From Limnephilus marmoratus (taxonomy: Eukaryota > Arthropoda > Insecta > Trichoptera > Limnephilidae): a stretch of DNA of 64,000 nt. The notes under the pieces were generated by a model. The model was not told where the DNA came from. It saw only the letters and a program-made list of their open reading frames with translations, and made no database searches. The DNA lies in NCBI GenBank assembly GCA_917880885.1, contig OU862913.1, positions 1,612,001 to 1,676,000 of the forward strand. Direction: 5' to 3'. How positions within the stretch are numbered: the first letter of the stretch is position 1; each line of letters begins with the position of its first letter. Shown here one piece after another: positions 1 to 10,375 of the stretch. Both the position numbers and the translations under genes were made by a program.

Positions 1-418
1 TACTATTAATGACATTCTTATACTTTTTAAATTACTGAACAATCTCATAGACTGCCCTCAAATGTTAAGTGTTATACATATTCGTGTCCCTGTTAAATCA
101 ACTCGAATCCACCACCTTTTCCACAGTGACAATCATAGCACTAACTATTCCTATTCACTGCTAGTGCGTTTTTACCGAACTGCCAATACGTATACAGACC
201 TTTTCGATATTTTCAATACCTCACCGTCTTGCATCAAAGCAAAAATAATTAGTTATTTATGTAACTGATATGTTTGTAAAATGATAAATATTTGTTGTAC
301 TAATATGCATCGTATGTATGTACTGTATGTTATTCTATATATATAATGTTTGTAAATGTTCGATACACTTGTATTATGTATGTAATAGCCCTATGGACGG
401 GCGTTTAAATAATAAATA
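1..418 (+). mobile_element. 3' end of a non-LTR retrotransposon (LINE)
   Basis: An open frame at 62-268 reads like the extreme C-terminus of an insect LINE ORF2 (pattern LLVRFYRTANTY...LFDIFNTSPS...K). It is followed by a short AT-rich 3' UTR with the LINE-tail phrase 'agccctatggacgggcg' and an (aaat)n tail ending near 430. The 5' part lies outside the window or is truncated. Similar tails occur at 31.8 kb and 53.6 kb. It is a dead fragment; the clade (Jockey/CR1-like) is inferred from the tail style only. Confidence 0.65.
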
Positions 419-785
419 AATAAATAAATATAAACTAATTAACTCGCCACTAATTATAAAATGCTTGCAATATTTGAAAAGGGAAAATCAAATACCTAAT
501 TACTCTAGGACATCTATTTTCCAATTTCTTCCGTAGACCGAATTTCAAAAGTGACTATAGTACGGCCCGACAGCCGTTTTATATCGCACAGAAATATATT
601 TTCTTTGAATTTTTCGGCTTTTCTCTAATATAATTTACATGTATTATACATATAAACATTCCTCTTCCATCACTCTATCTATTGGTGAAAACCGTATGAA
701 AATCCTTTGCGTAGTTTAAAATATTAAAAATATTAACGCGCACATACATACATTTTGAGCGACTTCATTTTATACTATGTAATGA
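419..785. other. AT-rich interspersed repeat, no gene seen
   Basis: No coding signal. The stretch at about 670-785 ('ctatctattggtgaaaacc', then 'cattttgagcgact') recurs at 36.62-36.69 kb and 37.07-37.17 kb, so it is part of a dispersed insect repeat, probably a Helitron-like body. Confidence 0.5.
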
Positions 786-1168
786 TAATGATTTCCCTTA
801 AACACGGTAAGTTTTAAAGCTCTTAAAAAAATATATGTTATTCTTGAAGATAATATCTAGACATTGCCCGCGCCGAAACGCAAATTATATAAAATTCCCT
901 CGATAGAAAAAAATCGCAAAGTATGCTCCAAAAATTATCATTAACACGTTTGTTTCAGTTATTTTACAAGTTATATGTATTAAAAAATTCTCTGTGTTTT
1001 TTTAAATGCGTTTAAGATAATGCCCGCGAGGTTTTTGCTCTATTTTAAATGAGTCGTGTTTTAATAAACATTTTCGCAATTTTCTCATCGATTTTGTCGC
1101 TGTAAATGTTAGCGCTCTCATCTAACATTCGTAATATCGTATCTCTCCATCTTCTTCTTTTCGGGCTC
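786..1168 (+). repeat. Copy of the body of the 13.3-13.7 kb element
   Basis: From 'cccttaaacacggtaag' to 'cttcttcttttcgggc' this matches 13308-13684 nearly base for base. The copy at 13.3 kb is bounded by inverted termini and TTAA; this one lacks them, so it is a fragment or has been overwritten by the adjacent element that starts at 1173. Confidence 0.75.
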
Positions 1169-1172
1169 GGTA

Positions 1173-1624
1173 AGGGACGTACTTGACTAGGCATAAATAT
1201 AACGATGATCATGTTGTTAATAGGTATGATAATCTTTTAAAAGATTCGTACAATGATCCTGCTGTTTTTATAAATAACTTGTTGTAGGTACTTTAACCAG
1301 TAATTCCTGACATTATTTGGAGTAAAAAATGTGATTGAAATTTTGGTCTCCGGTGATGTTTTGGATGACTTTTTTTTATTTTTCAAATTTTTTCTTTAAA
1401 ATCAAACAAAAGAAAAATTCTTCCACATGTCGTCACTGGTCACTCCGCCCAGTAATCGACCAGCCCCTAAACCCACCTCCAACTGTCCAACACCTACCAT
1501 TTTTTTAAGTTTTTGTAGAAAAAAAAAAAAACCAAAAATGTCACCGGAGACCAAAATTTCATTTACATTTTTTACTTCAAATAATGTCAGGAATCACTGG
1601 TTAAAGTAAGTCAAGTACGTCCCT
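1173..1624. mobile_element. MITE with TA target duplication
   Basis: The ends are inverted copies of each other: AGGGACGTACTTGAC at 1173 and GTCAAGTACGTCCCT ending at 1624, each flanked by TA. Inverted similarity continues inwards (about 1288-1360 against 1545-1612, e.g. 'ggtctccggtga' against 'tcaccggagacc'). No ORF of its own; the short frame at 1427-1609 is not gene-like. The TA duplication suggests a Tc1/mariner-type non-autonomous element. Confidence 0.7.
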
Positions 1625-1627
1625 TAA

Positions 1628-2097
1628 CAACCTGTATATATCTATACATATAAAAATTAGTCCCTGTTTCCCTTGGTCACATCATAATTTCAGAACGACT
1701 TTACCTATTTCATTCATCTTTTTTTAAAGTTTTCTAAATACTTTGTGGAAGGTTCTTACGGAAAGAAAAAAATAATAAAATTGGGCAGAAAATTGAATAA
1801 TTTCAGAAAACTTAACGACTATTTTAACTTCGCACGTTCGCGCGTTTGATGAATGTGAATTTAGCAGGCAGCTGTTTTTTTTTTAACAACACATCTACCG
1901 GATCTGCCGGATCTGCCCTGATGATGGACACTGCAACGATGTCCGAAACGTTGGCTAAAGAAGGAGGTAGCGCAACACCCACAAAAACATATAACGAAAA
2001 TTGTGTATGGATTTTTTAAAATTATAAACATTTAAAATAGGTACCTACGTTAGGCACCAAATTAGATTGATTGTTCTTATAATACACAAAAATAAAT
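1628..2097. other. Repeat debris between elements
   Basis: No gene. About 1640-1860 resembles the Helitron-type text near 19.2-19.3 kb in the other orientation. About 1897-1990 (TGATGATGGACACTG... to ...GGAGGTAGC) is one arm of the inverted-repeat element found complete at 62911-63220. Confidence 0.5.
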
Positions 2098-2218
2098 GTT
2101 TGTAATGGTGACCCGACATTTGGTCCAGCGACAGTTGGTCCGGCGACATTTGGTCCGGCGACATTTGGTCCGGCGACAATTGGTCCGGCGACAATTCATT
2201 CAAGTATTCATTCATTCA

Positions 2219-2400
2219 GAATTGTAACGTGCCTTGAAATGGCTTTAGCCGCGTTTGATGACTATATCTGATTAGCCAGGTACATTTTCCACATGTCCTT
2301 CCCTTCCCCACTACCTTCAGCATCACACCATACCAAAGTTGGGAATGCCATGGTCTCACTGGCTCGAGACGGTTGGGACTCTTGAGTTATATTCAGATAT
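2219..2400 (+). mobile_element. SINE family 1, internal/3' fragment
   Basis: Matches the body of the tRNA-headed SINE seen at 39209-39622 ('gaaatggctttagccg', 'cactaccttcagcat', 'ttgggactctt'). The head and A-tail are missing. It sits inside foldback element A. Confidence 0.7.
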
Positions 2401-2724
2401 AAAAGTTATGTTATATGCAAGTAGGAATCTCTAGCGTTTTTTGCTAAGCCGACTGCACGTATAAGTATGTCGTATTTTGTGATTGCTAGTTATTAGTAAA
2501 AATATTTTTACAGTTGATTTTTACTCAAGATTTATTTTATTTTATTTTTTTTTTAATTGAAAGAACAGATATACATATTAAAATCAACAAACAAGTCCTG
2601 CTAAGCCAATTCAATTGGCTTGTCAACAGGTGCTTATATTTTAGTTACATATAGATTATTTACATTTAAAATTTACATCTTATATCTACAGATTCAACAT
2701 ACATATCAATATACATATCAATTA

Positions 2725-3786
2725 TCAATACAAATATTTTTTTTCCATATATTCAACCTTATTCATAGAATTACATTGCTTTATAGTGTCAGGTAATAAA
2801 TTAAATATCTTCGGTATGATGTATTCAAACGTTCTCTGTCCGTACTTATTGTTAAATTTCGGAACTATTAACCCGTCGTTGCGCGTGAATCTAGTGCTGT
2901 ATTTATGTTCTAATTTCTCTTTATGCTGCGGGGTAAATATATGCTGAATTATAATTTTGTGCCATAGTATTGCTTTCACTGGTAAAATTTTGGCATTCTG
3001 AAACAGCAACGGTGTATCATGTCTCTGTTTGAAAATATTAGGGACGACTAATAATTTTACAATTGCGTATTGTACAACTTGTACTTGTTTCAGATTAGTT
3101 ATAGAAGTATTTCCCCATATTGTTAATCCATATCTTATAATAGATTCTGCCAGTGACATATAAATTATTTTAAGTGTTTCAATTGAAAGAAAAAATTTTA
3201 ATGTGTACATTCTGCCAGCAATTGATCTGAGTCTTTTACAGGTTTTTTTAATATGTTTGTCCCATTTAAAAAAACAATCTACTGTAACACCAAGATACAC
3301 GTATTCCGTAACTAATTCTAAGCTATCACATTTACAATTAGTTGGAATATTTTTATGGATGCAATTAAAATCGTGAGAAATAATATTAGGATTAAATAGA
3401 AATTTGGCATTAGGTGATCTTATATGCATTACTTTGGTTTTTTTAGAATTTATTAATAATCCTGCATCATGTGACCATTTACAAAGTTGATTAAAGTCAA
3501 TTTGCATGAGTTCAATTGCAATTTTTAGATCTTTATGTGATATGACCAATGCCGTATCATCTGCGAATACGAAATGTTTAACAAAAGAGAAAAGTTTTTT
3601 CATTATAGTTACATAAATTATATATAGTGTAGGCCCCAATATGGAACCTTGTGGAACTCCTGCAGATACATTTTTTGTTTTACTAAAAGTATTATTTATT
3701 TTGGTACATATTTTTCTATCTCTAAGATAATCTTTAAATAAATTTAACCCATTTCCTCTTATTCCAGTTTTTTCTAGAGTTTTCAT
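2725..3786 (-). pseudogene. LINE reverse transcriptase fragment
   Basis: A 353-codon open frame covering the C-terminal half of a non-LTR reverse transcriptase. The palm motifs are AGVPQGSILGP (about residue 42) and FADDTA (about residue 74), followed by the KKTKVM and EYVYLGVTVD thumb region and a typical C-terminal tail. The N-terminal fingers and endonuclease domains are gone, so it cannot be functional alone. On the minus strand its 3' UTR runs towards a T-rich stretch near 2540-2555 (poly-A in its own sense). It lies wholly within foldback element A, probably as an insertion. Jockey-superfamily is likely but not proven. Confidence 0.85.
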
Positions 3787-3955
3787 GCCTTCAGATATAA
3801 GTATATTGACTTTGGTCGTACGGCCGTATATCCTATCTATCTCTAAGATAATCTTTAAATAAATTTAACACATTTCCTCTTATTCCAATTTTTTCTAGAG
3901 TTTTCATGCCTTCAGATATAAGTATATTGACTTTGGTCGTACGGCCGTATATCCT
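3716..3955 (-). repeat. 121-bp tandem duplication at the broken 5' end of the LINE fragment
   Basis: Unit 1 (3716-3836) and unit 2 (3837 to about 3951) both run from CTATCTCTAAGATAATC to CGGCCGTATATCCT with about two differences. The first unit is part of the RT frame; the second is out of the open frame. This is a local duplication after LINE insertion. Confidence 0.85.
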
Positions 3956-4108
3956 CTTTGCATACTTACTTGAAGAAAACATCTTCTAAACTTTCGGCCG
4001 AACCAATTGTCGCCGGACCAATAATTGTCGCTGGACCAAATGTCAGCCGGACGAAATGTCGGCCGCACCAAATGTCACCGGACCAACTGTCATGGAACCG
4101 TTTGTAAT

Positions 4109-4830
4109 GTATGAAAAATTAAAATTTAAATAAAAAAATTGTGAAAGGTGGCACGCGAGCTGTTTGAAAACTGAATGTACTGGGACTGAATATATGGAAC
4201 GCGGAAGGGGAGTTGGCGGGACGGTGGAGTGGAGAGGGGAGAGAGAGGGTAGGCGGGGAAGGTGGAAGGGGAAAGCGGGAGGGGTAGGGGATGCGGGAGG
4301 GGAATGGAGACGCACGGGAAAGGACATGCATGGAGAAACAATTTATTAAAAATATTAAAAACCAATAATCATTTAATTGGCGCCATCTGTGAATACGTAG
4401 ATTATAACGTACGTGACGTTTAACCTTAACGCATGTTTTTATTGGCTACTATCTTTATGTTTTACCAGTGAGATTCTCGGCATGCGTTGCTAAGCCACTT
4501 AATAAAAAAATGTTTCTCTCTGCGTATCTTTTCCAATTTGACTCCTTCTCCTTCCACCTCACCTTCCTCTCGCGCTTTCTCACTCTGCTTTCTCCGCCTT
4601 CCCTCTCCCCACTCCCCTCTCCCGCTTCCCCCGTCCCGCGAACCCCTCTCCCGAGTTCCATACATTCCGTCCCGGTACATTCCTAATTGCTTTTTTAATA
4701 CAAATTTCATAATGCCAGAGCTCATCAGTAAATATAGAAATCATCGCGGGCATGCACACATCAAATCGACAAAGTTTCATCGCAATCGGATGAATGGTTT
4801 AGCAACGCATAGAAATCTCATATAGGTACA
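4109..4830. repeat. Two copies of a purine/pyrimidine-asymmetric Helitron-like repeat
   Basis: At 4140-4345 the plus strand is G/A-rich; at 4470-4690 the matching unit is inverted and C/T-rich. Each unit contains 'ggcacgcgagctgtttga' or its relatives and 'ggcatgcgttgctaagcc'. Related copies lie at 5820-6124, 18636-18990 and 37510-37620. All overlapping frames are low-complexity (PSPLPSP, GRGRGG) and not genes. Confidence 0.6.
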
Positions 4831-5379
4831 ATATACATACTCATATATAAGCATGTTTTGATTTTTATATATGTATGTATATTTTGCAAGATTCTACCCG
4901 AAAAAATATCATATAACCATACATTTTAGAACAACGTTCTGAGTTACATACTGAAGTACGCTGTACACATATTTAAACCCTTTAACCACCCTCAAAAGAC
5001 GTAGGTGTACGATGTTCGTCGCTATGACGTACAATATTATTATTTCTAGTTCATTCAGCAGAGAACCGAACCAATCTAGTGTAAAATCGCCGCGTCTCGG
5101 GTTCAGTAGGTAGCGGCTGGTGATGGGCGACATCTATCGGCGAAAGCTCGAAGCTCGTTTGATCTAATTGGTTTAGAGCTAGGGAGAGGCACGCGGTGGG
5201 GCGACCCCGACCGCTTTGATCTTCCACACGGCGGTATGCATAATAGTTATTGTATGGGAAAGTAAGGGCAGTGAAGCGGCAATAATTGTGGATGGTTTTT
5301 AAATATTTGTTACATTTTTTATCGAGGAGCGTGGTGTTTTTCAAACCAAACTTAATTTTGGATTTGGGGCCAAATTACT
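4831..5379. other. Unassigned single-copy-looking stretch with GC-rich patch
   Basis: 5050-5280 is clearly more GC-rich than its surroundings and I see no second copy in the window. A 97-codon minus frame (5051-5344) spans it but has no recognisable domain and is not fibrinogen-like. It could be an exon of something, a diverged repeat, or regulatory DNA. Confidence 0.3.
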
Positions 5380-5559
5380 CAACTAAGACTTCTTCTCTAC
5401 ATCTTTACATAATCCACGGCCTTGTCTTTCTGTCTGTTCGAGATAAACTCAAAAACGACTGAACGGATTTTCATGCGATTTTCACCAATAGAGAGAGTGA
5501 TTTATGAGGAAGGTTTAGGTATATAGTTTGTCAAGGTTTTGTGTAAATTGGTTGAAATA

Positions 5560-5613
<54 letters not shown>

Positions 5614-6124
5614 CTATCTATCTATCTTCTATCTATCTATCTTCTATCTTCTATATTATTATTATATATATATAAATAAAAAAGAATCACCAAAATGTAT
5701 GTACGCGCATAACTCCCGAACGACTGCACCAAATTGGATAATTCTTTTTTGTGTGTGTTCGTTATTGTCAGGACAAGGTTTGTATAAAACTACTGGTGAG
5801 CTCTGGAATTATGAAATTTGTATAAAAAAATGCACGCGGTGGCACGCGAGCTGTTTGAAAACTAAATGTACCGGGAGTTAATTTATGGAACGCGGGAGGG
5901 GGGGGGAGAGGAACCGGGGAGGGGGGAGGGGAACCTGGGAGGGGGGAGGGGAACTCGGAGGGCAGAGGGAAGGTGGAGGAAGCGGAGTGGAAACGCGAGA
6001 AGGGAAAAGGACGCGGAAGAGGAATGGGGGGGGGGAAGAGGAACGGAACGAATGGGAAAGGACACGCAGGGAGAAACAATTTCTTTATTAAATGGCATAG
6101 CAACGCGTACCGGGCAACCGCTAG
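5380..6124 (+). mobile_element. Helitron-like element, 3' end at CTAG
   Basis: The right end reads ...ACCGGGCAACCG-CTAG followed by T, preceded by GGCATAGCAACGCGTACC, which can form the short hairpin expected near a Helitron 3' terminus (CTRR before T). The body has dispersed-repeat phrases, an ATCT microsatellite and a G-rich tract (about 5885-6063). The 5' TC terminus was not located, and no Rep/helicase coding is present. Confidence 0.5.
5558..5656 (+). repeat. (ATCT)n microsatellite
   Basis: Uninterrupted TATC/ATCT tetranucleotides for about 55 bases, then imperfect TTCTATCTATC variants. The ISLS-type frame across it is an artefact. Confidence 0.95.
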
Positions 6125-6654
6125 TAATATATAAAGGGAGCGGGCCGGCAAGCGGAAGGTGTGGATTTGATATGTATGCAAATTAACAGATGACGTTGAT
6201 TATAAATGTTGGGTAACCATCCTATAGATGTAAATGTTTTCTCTTTTTAGTGTCACTTTTTTGTTTCATCGAATTTGAAATCACAACGGTGCTAAAGAAG
6301 TTTCACATTAAAAAATTGTGTGCAGTTCACATGCGGTAGAAGTGAAACCATCAGAAAACTAAAGTAAACAAGAGTGGGAAGGCTACGAAACACCGCACAA
6401 AGCGGGGATCAATTATACTAATTCATTCTCTCGCAGGCTAAATCATATAGGTGTTTATATGTTTGCCTCTTTTTAATGTCGCTATTTTTCGTTTCATCGA
6501 ATTTCAAATCACAACGATGCTAAAGAAGTTTCCCTTCAAAAAAATTGTGTGCAGTTCACATGCGGTAGAAGTGAAACCTTCATAAAACTAAAGTAGACAA
6601 GAATAGGAAAGCTACGAAACACTGCACAAAGAGGAGACCGATTATCGTATCCCA

Positions 6655-6980
6655 TTTTTTTACATGAGCTCCACACAGGAGGCCCTGAGGGAAATTATTT
6701 TCCTTATTTGTTATCTTTGAGGTTGCTGTGTGGAGGGTTTTTTTTAAGGAAAGGAAGGAGAGGAGAGTTCTGGGAATTAAAAGGGTTCAAGGGGTGGGGT
6801 TCAGTGTGTCCTTGTCATCCGCCTCCAAGACCTAGACAAATCTCTCCCCATGAACCCGGGCACCCCTGCTAAATCACCAAACGTAGCGAACCACTTGGGG
6901 TGACTTATGGCAGAGGTGTTGGTTATCCAATAAAGGTTCCCAGGCGACGGTACCCATTCCCGCCTACCAAATTGTCTCAT
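6655..6980 (-). mobile_element. SINE family 2 copy
   Basis: Reads inwards from poly-T ('ttttttacatgagctcc') through the conserved 3' stem-loop region and the GGTTATCCAATAAAGG box to CGCCTACCAAATTG. This is the antisense of the full copies at 11391-11830 and 47228-47478. Confidence 0.8.
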
Positions 6981-7021
6981 TCTCTTCTCTTCTCTTCTCT
7001 AAATCCTGTAGATTTATGTGT

Positions 7022-7075
7022 TTGTCTTTTTTAGTGTCGTTTTGTTTATCGAAACAAAACGACACTAAAAAATCG
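7022..7075. repeat. Perfect short hairpin in the third repeat unit
   Basis: TTTTTTAGTGTCGTTTTGTT and its exact inverse surround a loop of a few bases. The other two units lack the inverse arm, so the hairpin arose in this copy only. Confidence 0.9.
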
Positions 7076-7135
7076 TCATCTAGTTTCAAATCACAACGGT
7101 GCTAAAGAAGATTTAACTTAAAAAAGATTGAAATT

Positions 7136-7498
7136 TAAAAACATTTGTCAAAAATAATCAAAAAATATCATGCAAAAACCGCGCCTTGCTGTAAATTTCC
7201 AGTGAATTGCTTTCAACGCATATTAGCATTTCCTATATTTAAAAATAATTCAGTATCACCCCAGTTCACAGTAACCCTCCTACCCAGTGCCCAGTGCCCA
7301 GTGCCTAGTGCTCACTGGTCAGTGGTTAGCTTCAGTGGTCAGACAACACCCTTTACTTTACAACATTACGCTAATAGCACCCTGTATACCGTATATTGAA
7401 ATATTTAATTGTTCAGTAGGTCACTATAATACTGCTTCCCAATACCTTGACATAATTAAATTTGAGAGGCGGTTATGGGTACCGCCGCCCGGAGAACC
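7136..7498. other. No gene seen; small CAGTGCC repeats
   Basis: Contains a few short CCCAGTGCCCAGTG-type repeats near 7280-7320. Overlapping frames (84-86 codons) show no domain. Confidence 0.4.
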
Positions 7499-7906
7499 AT
7501 TTTTTTTACAAGTATACCGCACAAGAGTTCCAACTGCTCCCGTCTGAAGCCAGCGAGACTACGGCATCTCCAATTGGGGTATGTTGTGAGGCTGAAGGTA
7601 ATGGGGAAGGGAAAAAGATGGGGAAGAGGAAGGCGGGGAAGTACCTGGCTATTCAGATCTGGTCACCAAACACGGCTAATGCCATTTCAAGCAACGTTTC
7701 AATTCTGAATGGTGGTCTTACACCAGGGTGATACTGAGAGTATCTTCCACTCTGGAACGTGCCGCAAATATACTTTATATTATTTAAAATGAATAAATTG
7801 TGAAATATACAAATTAATCAAATAAAATTTATTTGCCACCCGGGATTCGATCCCGCGACCTTCGGTGTGCGAGTCAAGAAATTTACCGCTGGACTACGCC
7901 GGCCGT
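7499..7906 (-). mobile_element. SINE family 1, nearly full length
   Basis: On the minus strand it starts with a tRNA-like head (GCCGGCGTAGTCCAGCGG, then the B box GGGATCGAATCCC), continues through a body with 'ggcacgttccagagtgg' and 'ccatttcaagcaacg', and ends in ATGTAAAAAA-type tail (poly-T on plus at 7499-7508). About 410 bases. The ORFs reported over it are shadows. Confidence 0.85.
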
Positions 7907-7911
7907 CAAGG

Positions 7912-8340
7912 ACATTTATTGGATAACCAACGATAGGCTACCTAAAGTGGAAAGATATATTTGGAGACTTAGCATGGGTGCCCGAGTTCATTATGTGAGG
8001 TGTGTTCAAGTCTTGGCGGCGGATTGCCCAGCAGCTGCGTGGCGGGCCTGATCGGGAGAAGCAGGTTTGGGGAAACCCTTTGACGTGTTCAGCTGGTACC
8101 TCTCGACCCATCGTCATGCACTGCGGTGAGAGGGATGGATTCATGCGACCGTCACTCTTGTACACATTGACCCCCAGATTTCTACCCACCCTTCATACCT
8201 TTTTATTTTCCAAAACTTTCTCTCCTTCCTTACTTTAAAAATATCCTCCAACCAGCATCCTAAAGACGACATTATCTTACAACGACTAGGGAAATTATTT
8301 TCCTCGGGGCCTATGTCGTCAAAACTTAGGAAAAAAAAAA
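7912..8340 (+). mobile_element. SINE family 2 copy
   Basis: From 'atttattggataaccaac' through the gene-free body (CCGGATCGGGAG-type and 'cccccagatttctaccc' boxes) to a run of ten A at 8330-8340. It directly abuts the head of the inverted SINE family 1 copy. The terminal stem-loop is decayed. Confidence 0.75.
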
Positions 8341-8443
8341 CGAGTGTGCTTTAGACCACACGACTGAAGTAAAAGTACAAGACAAACCTCGCCCAAAGAA
8401 CCCAGGTATTCCTGCTAAGAGACCAAACGTAGCCTAGAGTAAT

Positions 8444-8585
8444 ATAAGACCTTGGGGTGACCTACGACCTTGGGGTGACTTACGACCTTGGGGTGACCTA
8501 CGACCTTGGGGTGACCTACGACCTTGGGGTTACTTACGACCTTGGGGTGACCCATGACCTTATGGTAACCTACGACCTTAGGGGG
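8444..8585 (+). repeat. 18-bp minisatellite
   Basis: About eight units of TACGACCTTGGGGTGACC with small changes. Confidence 0.95.
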
Positions 8586-8903
8586 ACCATCCTAATCCTA
8601 ATCCTTATCCTTATCCTTGTCCTTGTCCTTGTCCTTGTCCTTGTCCTTGTCCTTGTCCTTGTTCTTGTCCTTGTCCTTGTCCTTGTCCTTGTCCTTGTCC
8701 TTGTCCTTGTCCTTGTCCTTGTCCTTGTCCTTGTCCTTGTCCTTGTCCTTACCCTTACCCTTATCCTTATCCTTATCCTTATCCTTATCCTTATCCTTAT
8801 CCTTATCCTTATCCTTATCCTTATCCTTATCCTTATCCTTATCCTTATCCTTATCCTTATCCTTATCCTTATCCTTATCCTTATCCTTATCCTTATCCTT
8901 AAT
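8586..8903 (+). repeat. CCTTRT hexanucleotide array
   Basis: Blocks of CCTTAT, then about 22 CCTTGT (one interrupted by GTTCTT), then about 25 CCTTAT. Frames read as (LVLV)n or (SLSL)n and are not genes. The block structure shows local homogenisation of the A and G variants. Confidence 0.97.
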
Positions 8904-9322
8904 GTAACAATTTATGTAACAATATTGTTCTTTCGGTAAATAAAATATGGTTTTTGAGAATATTACATCTGTTTATTGAGAGTGGTATTAAAGACTTCAT
9001 ATCTCTCCCAAGACAATCAAGACTTCAAGGGTAGTGCTCTGTAGGTCTGTGTGACTCCTGCTGAAGCTTAGTGACCCTCAGAGACATGGCGGTCCGTCTC
9101 AGGGACCCCTCAGGCCTCCAGTGTTCCCAGGATATGCCCCCCAGCTCCGGTCTGGTGGACACATTGTAATATTGGCCGTTCAAGTTGGATTCGAAGCAAC
9201 TGAAACCAAGGAAAAAAATAAAATTTCGGGCTGGATCAAAACAAAAGGAACACCAGATTCAAAACTTTTTTTTATTTATTATTTTTCATTGCACTATATT
9301 TTTACATTAACAAAGCATTTAA
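8904..9322. other. No gene seen
   Basis: 9000-9200 is moderately GC-rich ('catggcggtccgtctcag'); no frame with domain character. The 3' part is A/T homopolymer-rich and leads into the inverted repeat at 9323. Confidence 0.4.
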
Positions 9323-9757
9323 TAAACAAAAATTTTAACAAAACAAAAAAACGACTTAAAAAAATGCACTAAAAAGTAAAAAAATAATTTCGTATTCTTC
9401 TACAACTTCATAATCAACTTACTTTTTCTACTCATCAATATTTAGGTACGATTGATATTTTTGGAGTCGGTGTCAGTCAAGGTAGGTTTGTAACTACACA
9501 CATAGTTATAGGTGATATGTGCTTGTGTCGCACAAGCGACTTGACGAGGCGAGAGCGGGGCCGCGGCGTGAGGGGAGCTGTCAAGTGAACACGCCGTGAC
9601 ACCGACTCCAAAAATAACAATCGTACCTACATATTGATGAGTAGAAAAAGTAAGTTGATTATAAGTTGTAGAAGAATACGAAATTATTTTTTTACTTTTT
9701 ATTGCATTTTTTGAAGTCGTTTTTTTTGTTTTGTTAAATTTTTTGTTTATTTTTTGA
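9323..9757. mobile_element. Inverted-repeat element with arms of about 150 bp
   Basis: Left arm (about 9323-9475) and right arm (about 9596-9757) are near-perfect inverses: 'caacttactttttctactc' against 'gagtagaaaaagtaagttg', and GGAGTCGGTGTCA against TGACACCGACTCC. The loop is about 120 bases and GC-richer. No ORF. It is a snap-back MITE; no target duplication could be fixed. Confidence 0.8.
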
Positions 9758-9879
9758 TTTTTAGTGAATCTGAAGTACACTAACTAATTTGTCTGAATAT
9801 GGGTAGATCTACTAAACGTGCTGCTCATATGAGACAGACATAATTTGACCATAACGACGTTAGGGTCAAATTAAGAGAT

Positions 9880-10300
9880 TCGGCCGAGTTTCGTTAATTT
9901 GCTCCTAAGAATTGAAGAGTTCCGTTACTTTGTCATGGATCCGATAATCAGAACCTAACCAAACTCTCATCAAACTACCCTTGAAGTACATCCTTTCAAA
10001 TAAAAAAAGAATCATCGAAATCGGTTGGCGTGATATTGAGTTATTTGTCCATTTGTCGCGCACATACTTAACGCAAATATAAGACTTATATGGTTTTCTC
10101 ATGGATGCCATTGTCGGAACTGGACCAAATTAAAATGGGACCACACGGGAAGCACCAGCTTTCAAATAAAAAAAGAATCATCAATATCGGTTCACCCAGT
10201 CGAAAGTTCTGAGGTAACAAACATAAAAAAAAAAAAAAATACAGTCGAATTGAGAACCTCCTCCTTTTTGAAGTCGTTTAAAAAATAGGAAACGCTTAGA
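9880..10300 (+). repeat. Dispersed insect repeat
   Basis: The phrase 'tttcaaataaaaaaagaatc' occurs twice (about 9997 and 10160), and the end reads ACAGTCGAATTGAGAACCTC followed by a CTCCTTTTTGAAGTCG phrase. I associate that tail with common lepidopteran repeats, from memory. No gene. Confidence 0.5.
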
Positions 10301-10375
10301 AAAACGTTTTTTATCTCATTATTAGTTTCTTTTTTGATCGAATTGGTCAACAATATAAAACTTAGTTGCGATGAT

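Larger units (their letters stand above)
2107..4099. mobile_element. Foldback-like DNA element with tandem-repeat termini (family A)
   Basis: The left end (2107-2195) holds about five tandem copies of a 14-15-base unit, core TTTGGTCCGGCGACA. The right end (about 3997-4099) holds about six degenerate copies in the opposite orientation. The outer ends GGTGACCCGACA and, inverted, GGTTCCATGACA are flanked by a 9-base direct repeat GTTTGTAAT (2098-2106 and 4100-4108). Repeat-built inverted termini plus a 9-bp target duplication are hallmarks of Drosophila Foldback/MULE-like elements. The interior holds a SINE piece and a LINE reverse transcriptase fragment, with no transposase seen. Confidence 0.75.
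6190..7135 (+). repeat. Direct repeats of about 233 bp, split by a SINE
   Basis: Units start near 6228 and 6461 (phrases 'tttcatcgaatttgaaatc', 'cacatgcggtagaagtg'). A third, partial one at about 7012-7110 is separated from the second by the SINE family 2 insertion at 6655-6980. No coding capacity. Confidence 0.75.

Noticed and set aside
5051..5344. Missing last fibrinogen-domain exon
   Set aside because: The frame lacks the expected Trp-rich GIxWxxWxG and terminal RP motifs.
4043..6186. Multiple Pro/Ser-rich and Gly/Arg-rich frames
   Set aside because: They read purine- or pyrimidine-biased repeat tracts on both strands; low-complexity and frame-independent.
8457..8939. 160-codon and 96-codon plus-strand frames
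   Set aside because: They translate hexanucleotide repeats (LVLV, SLSL) and have no gene context.
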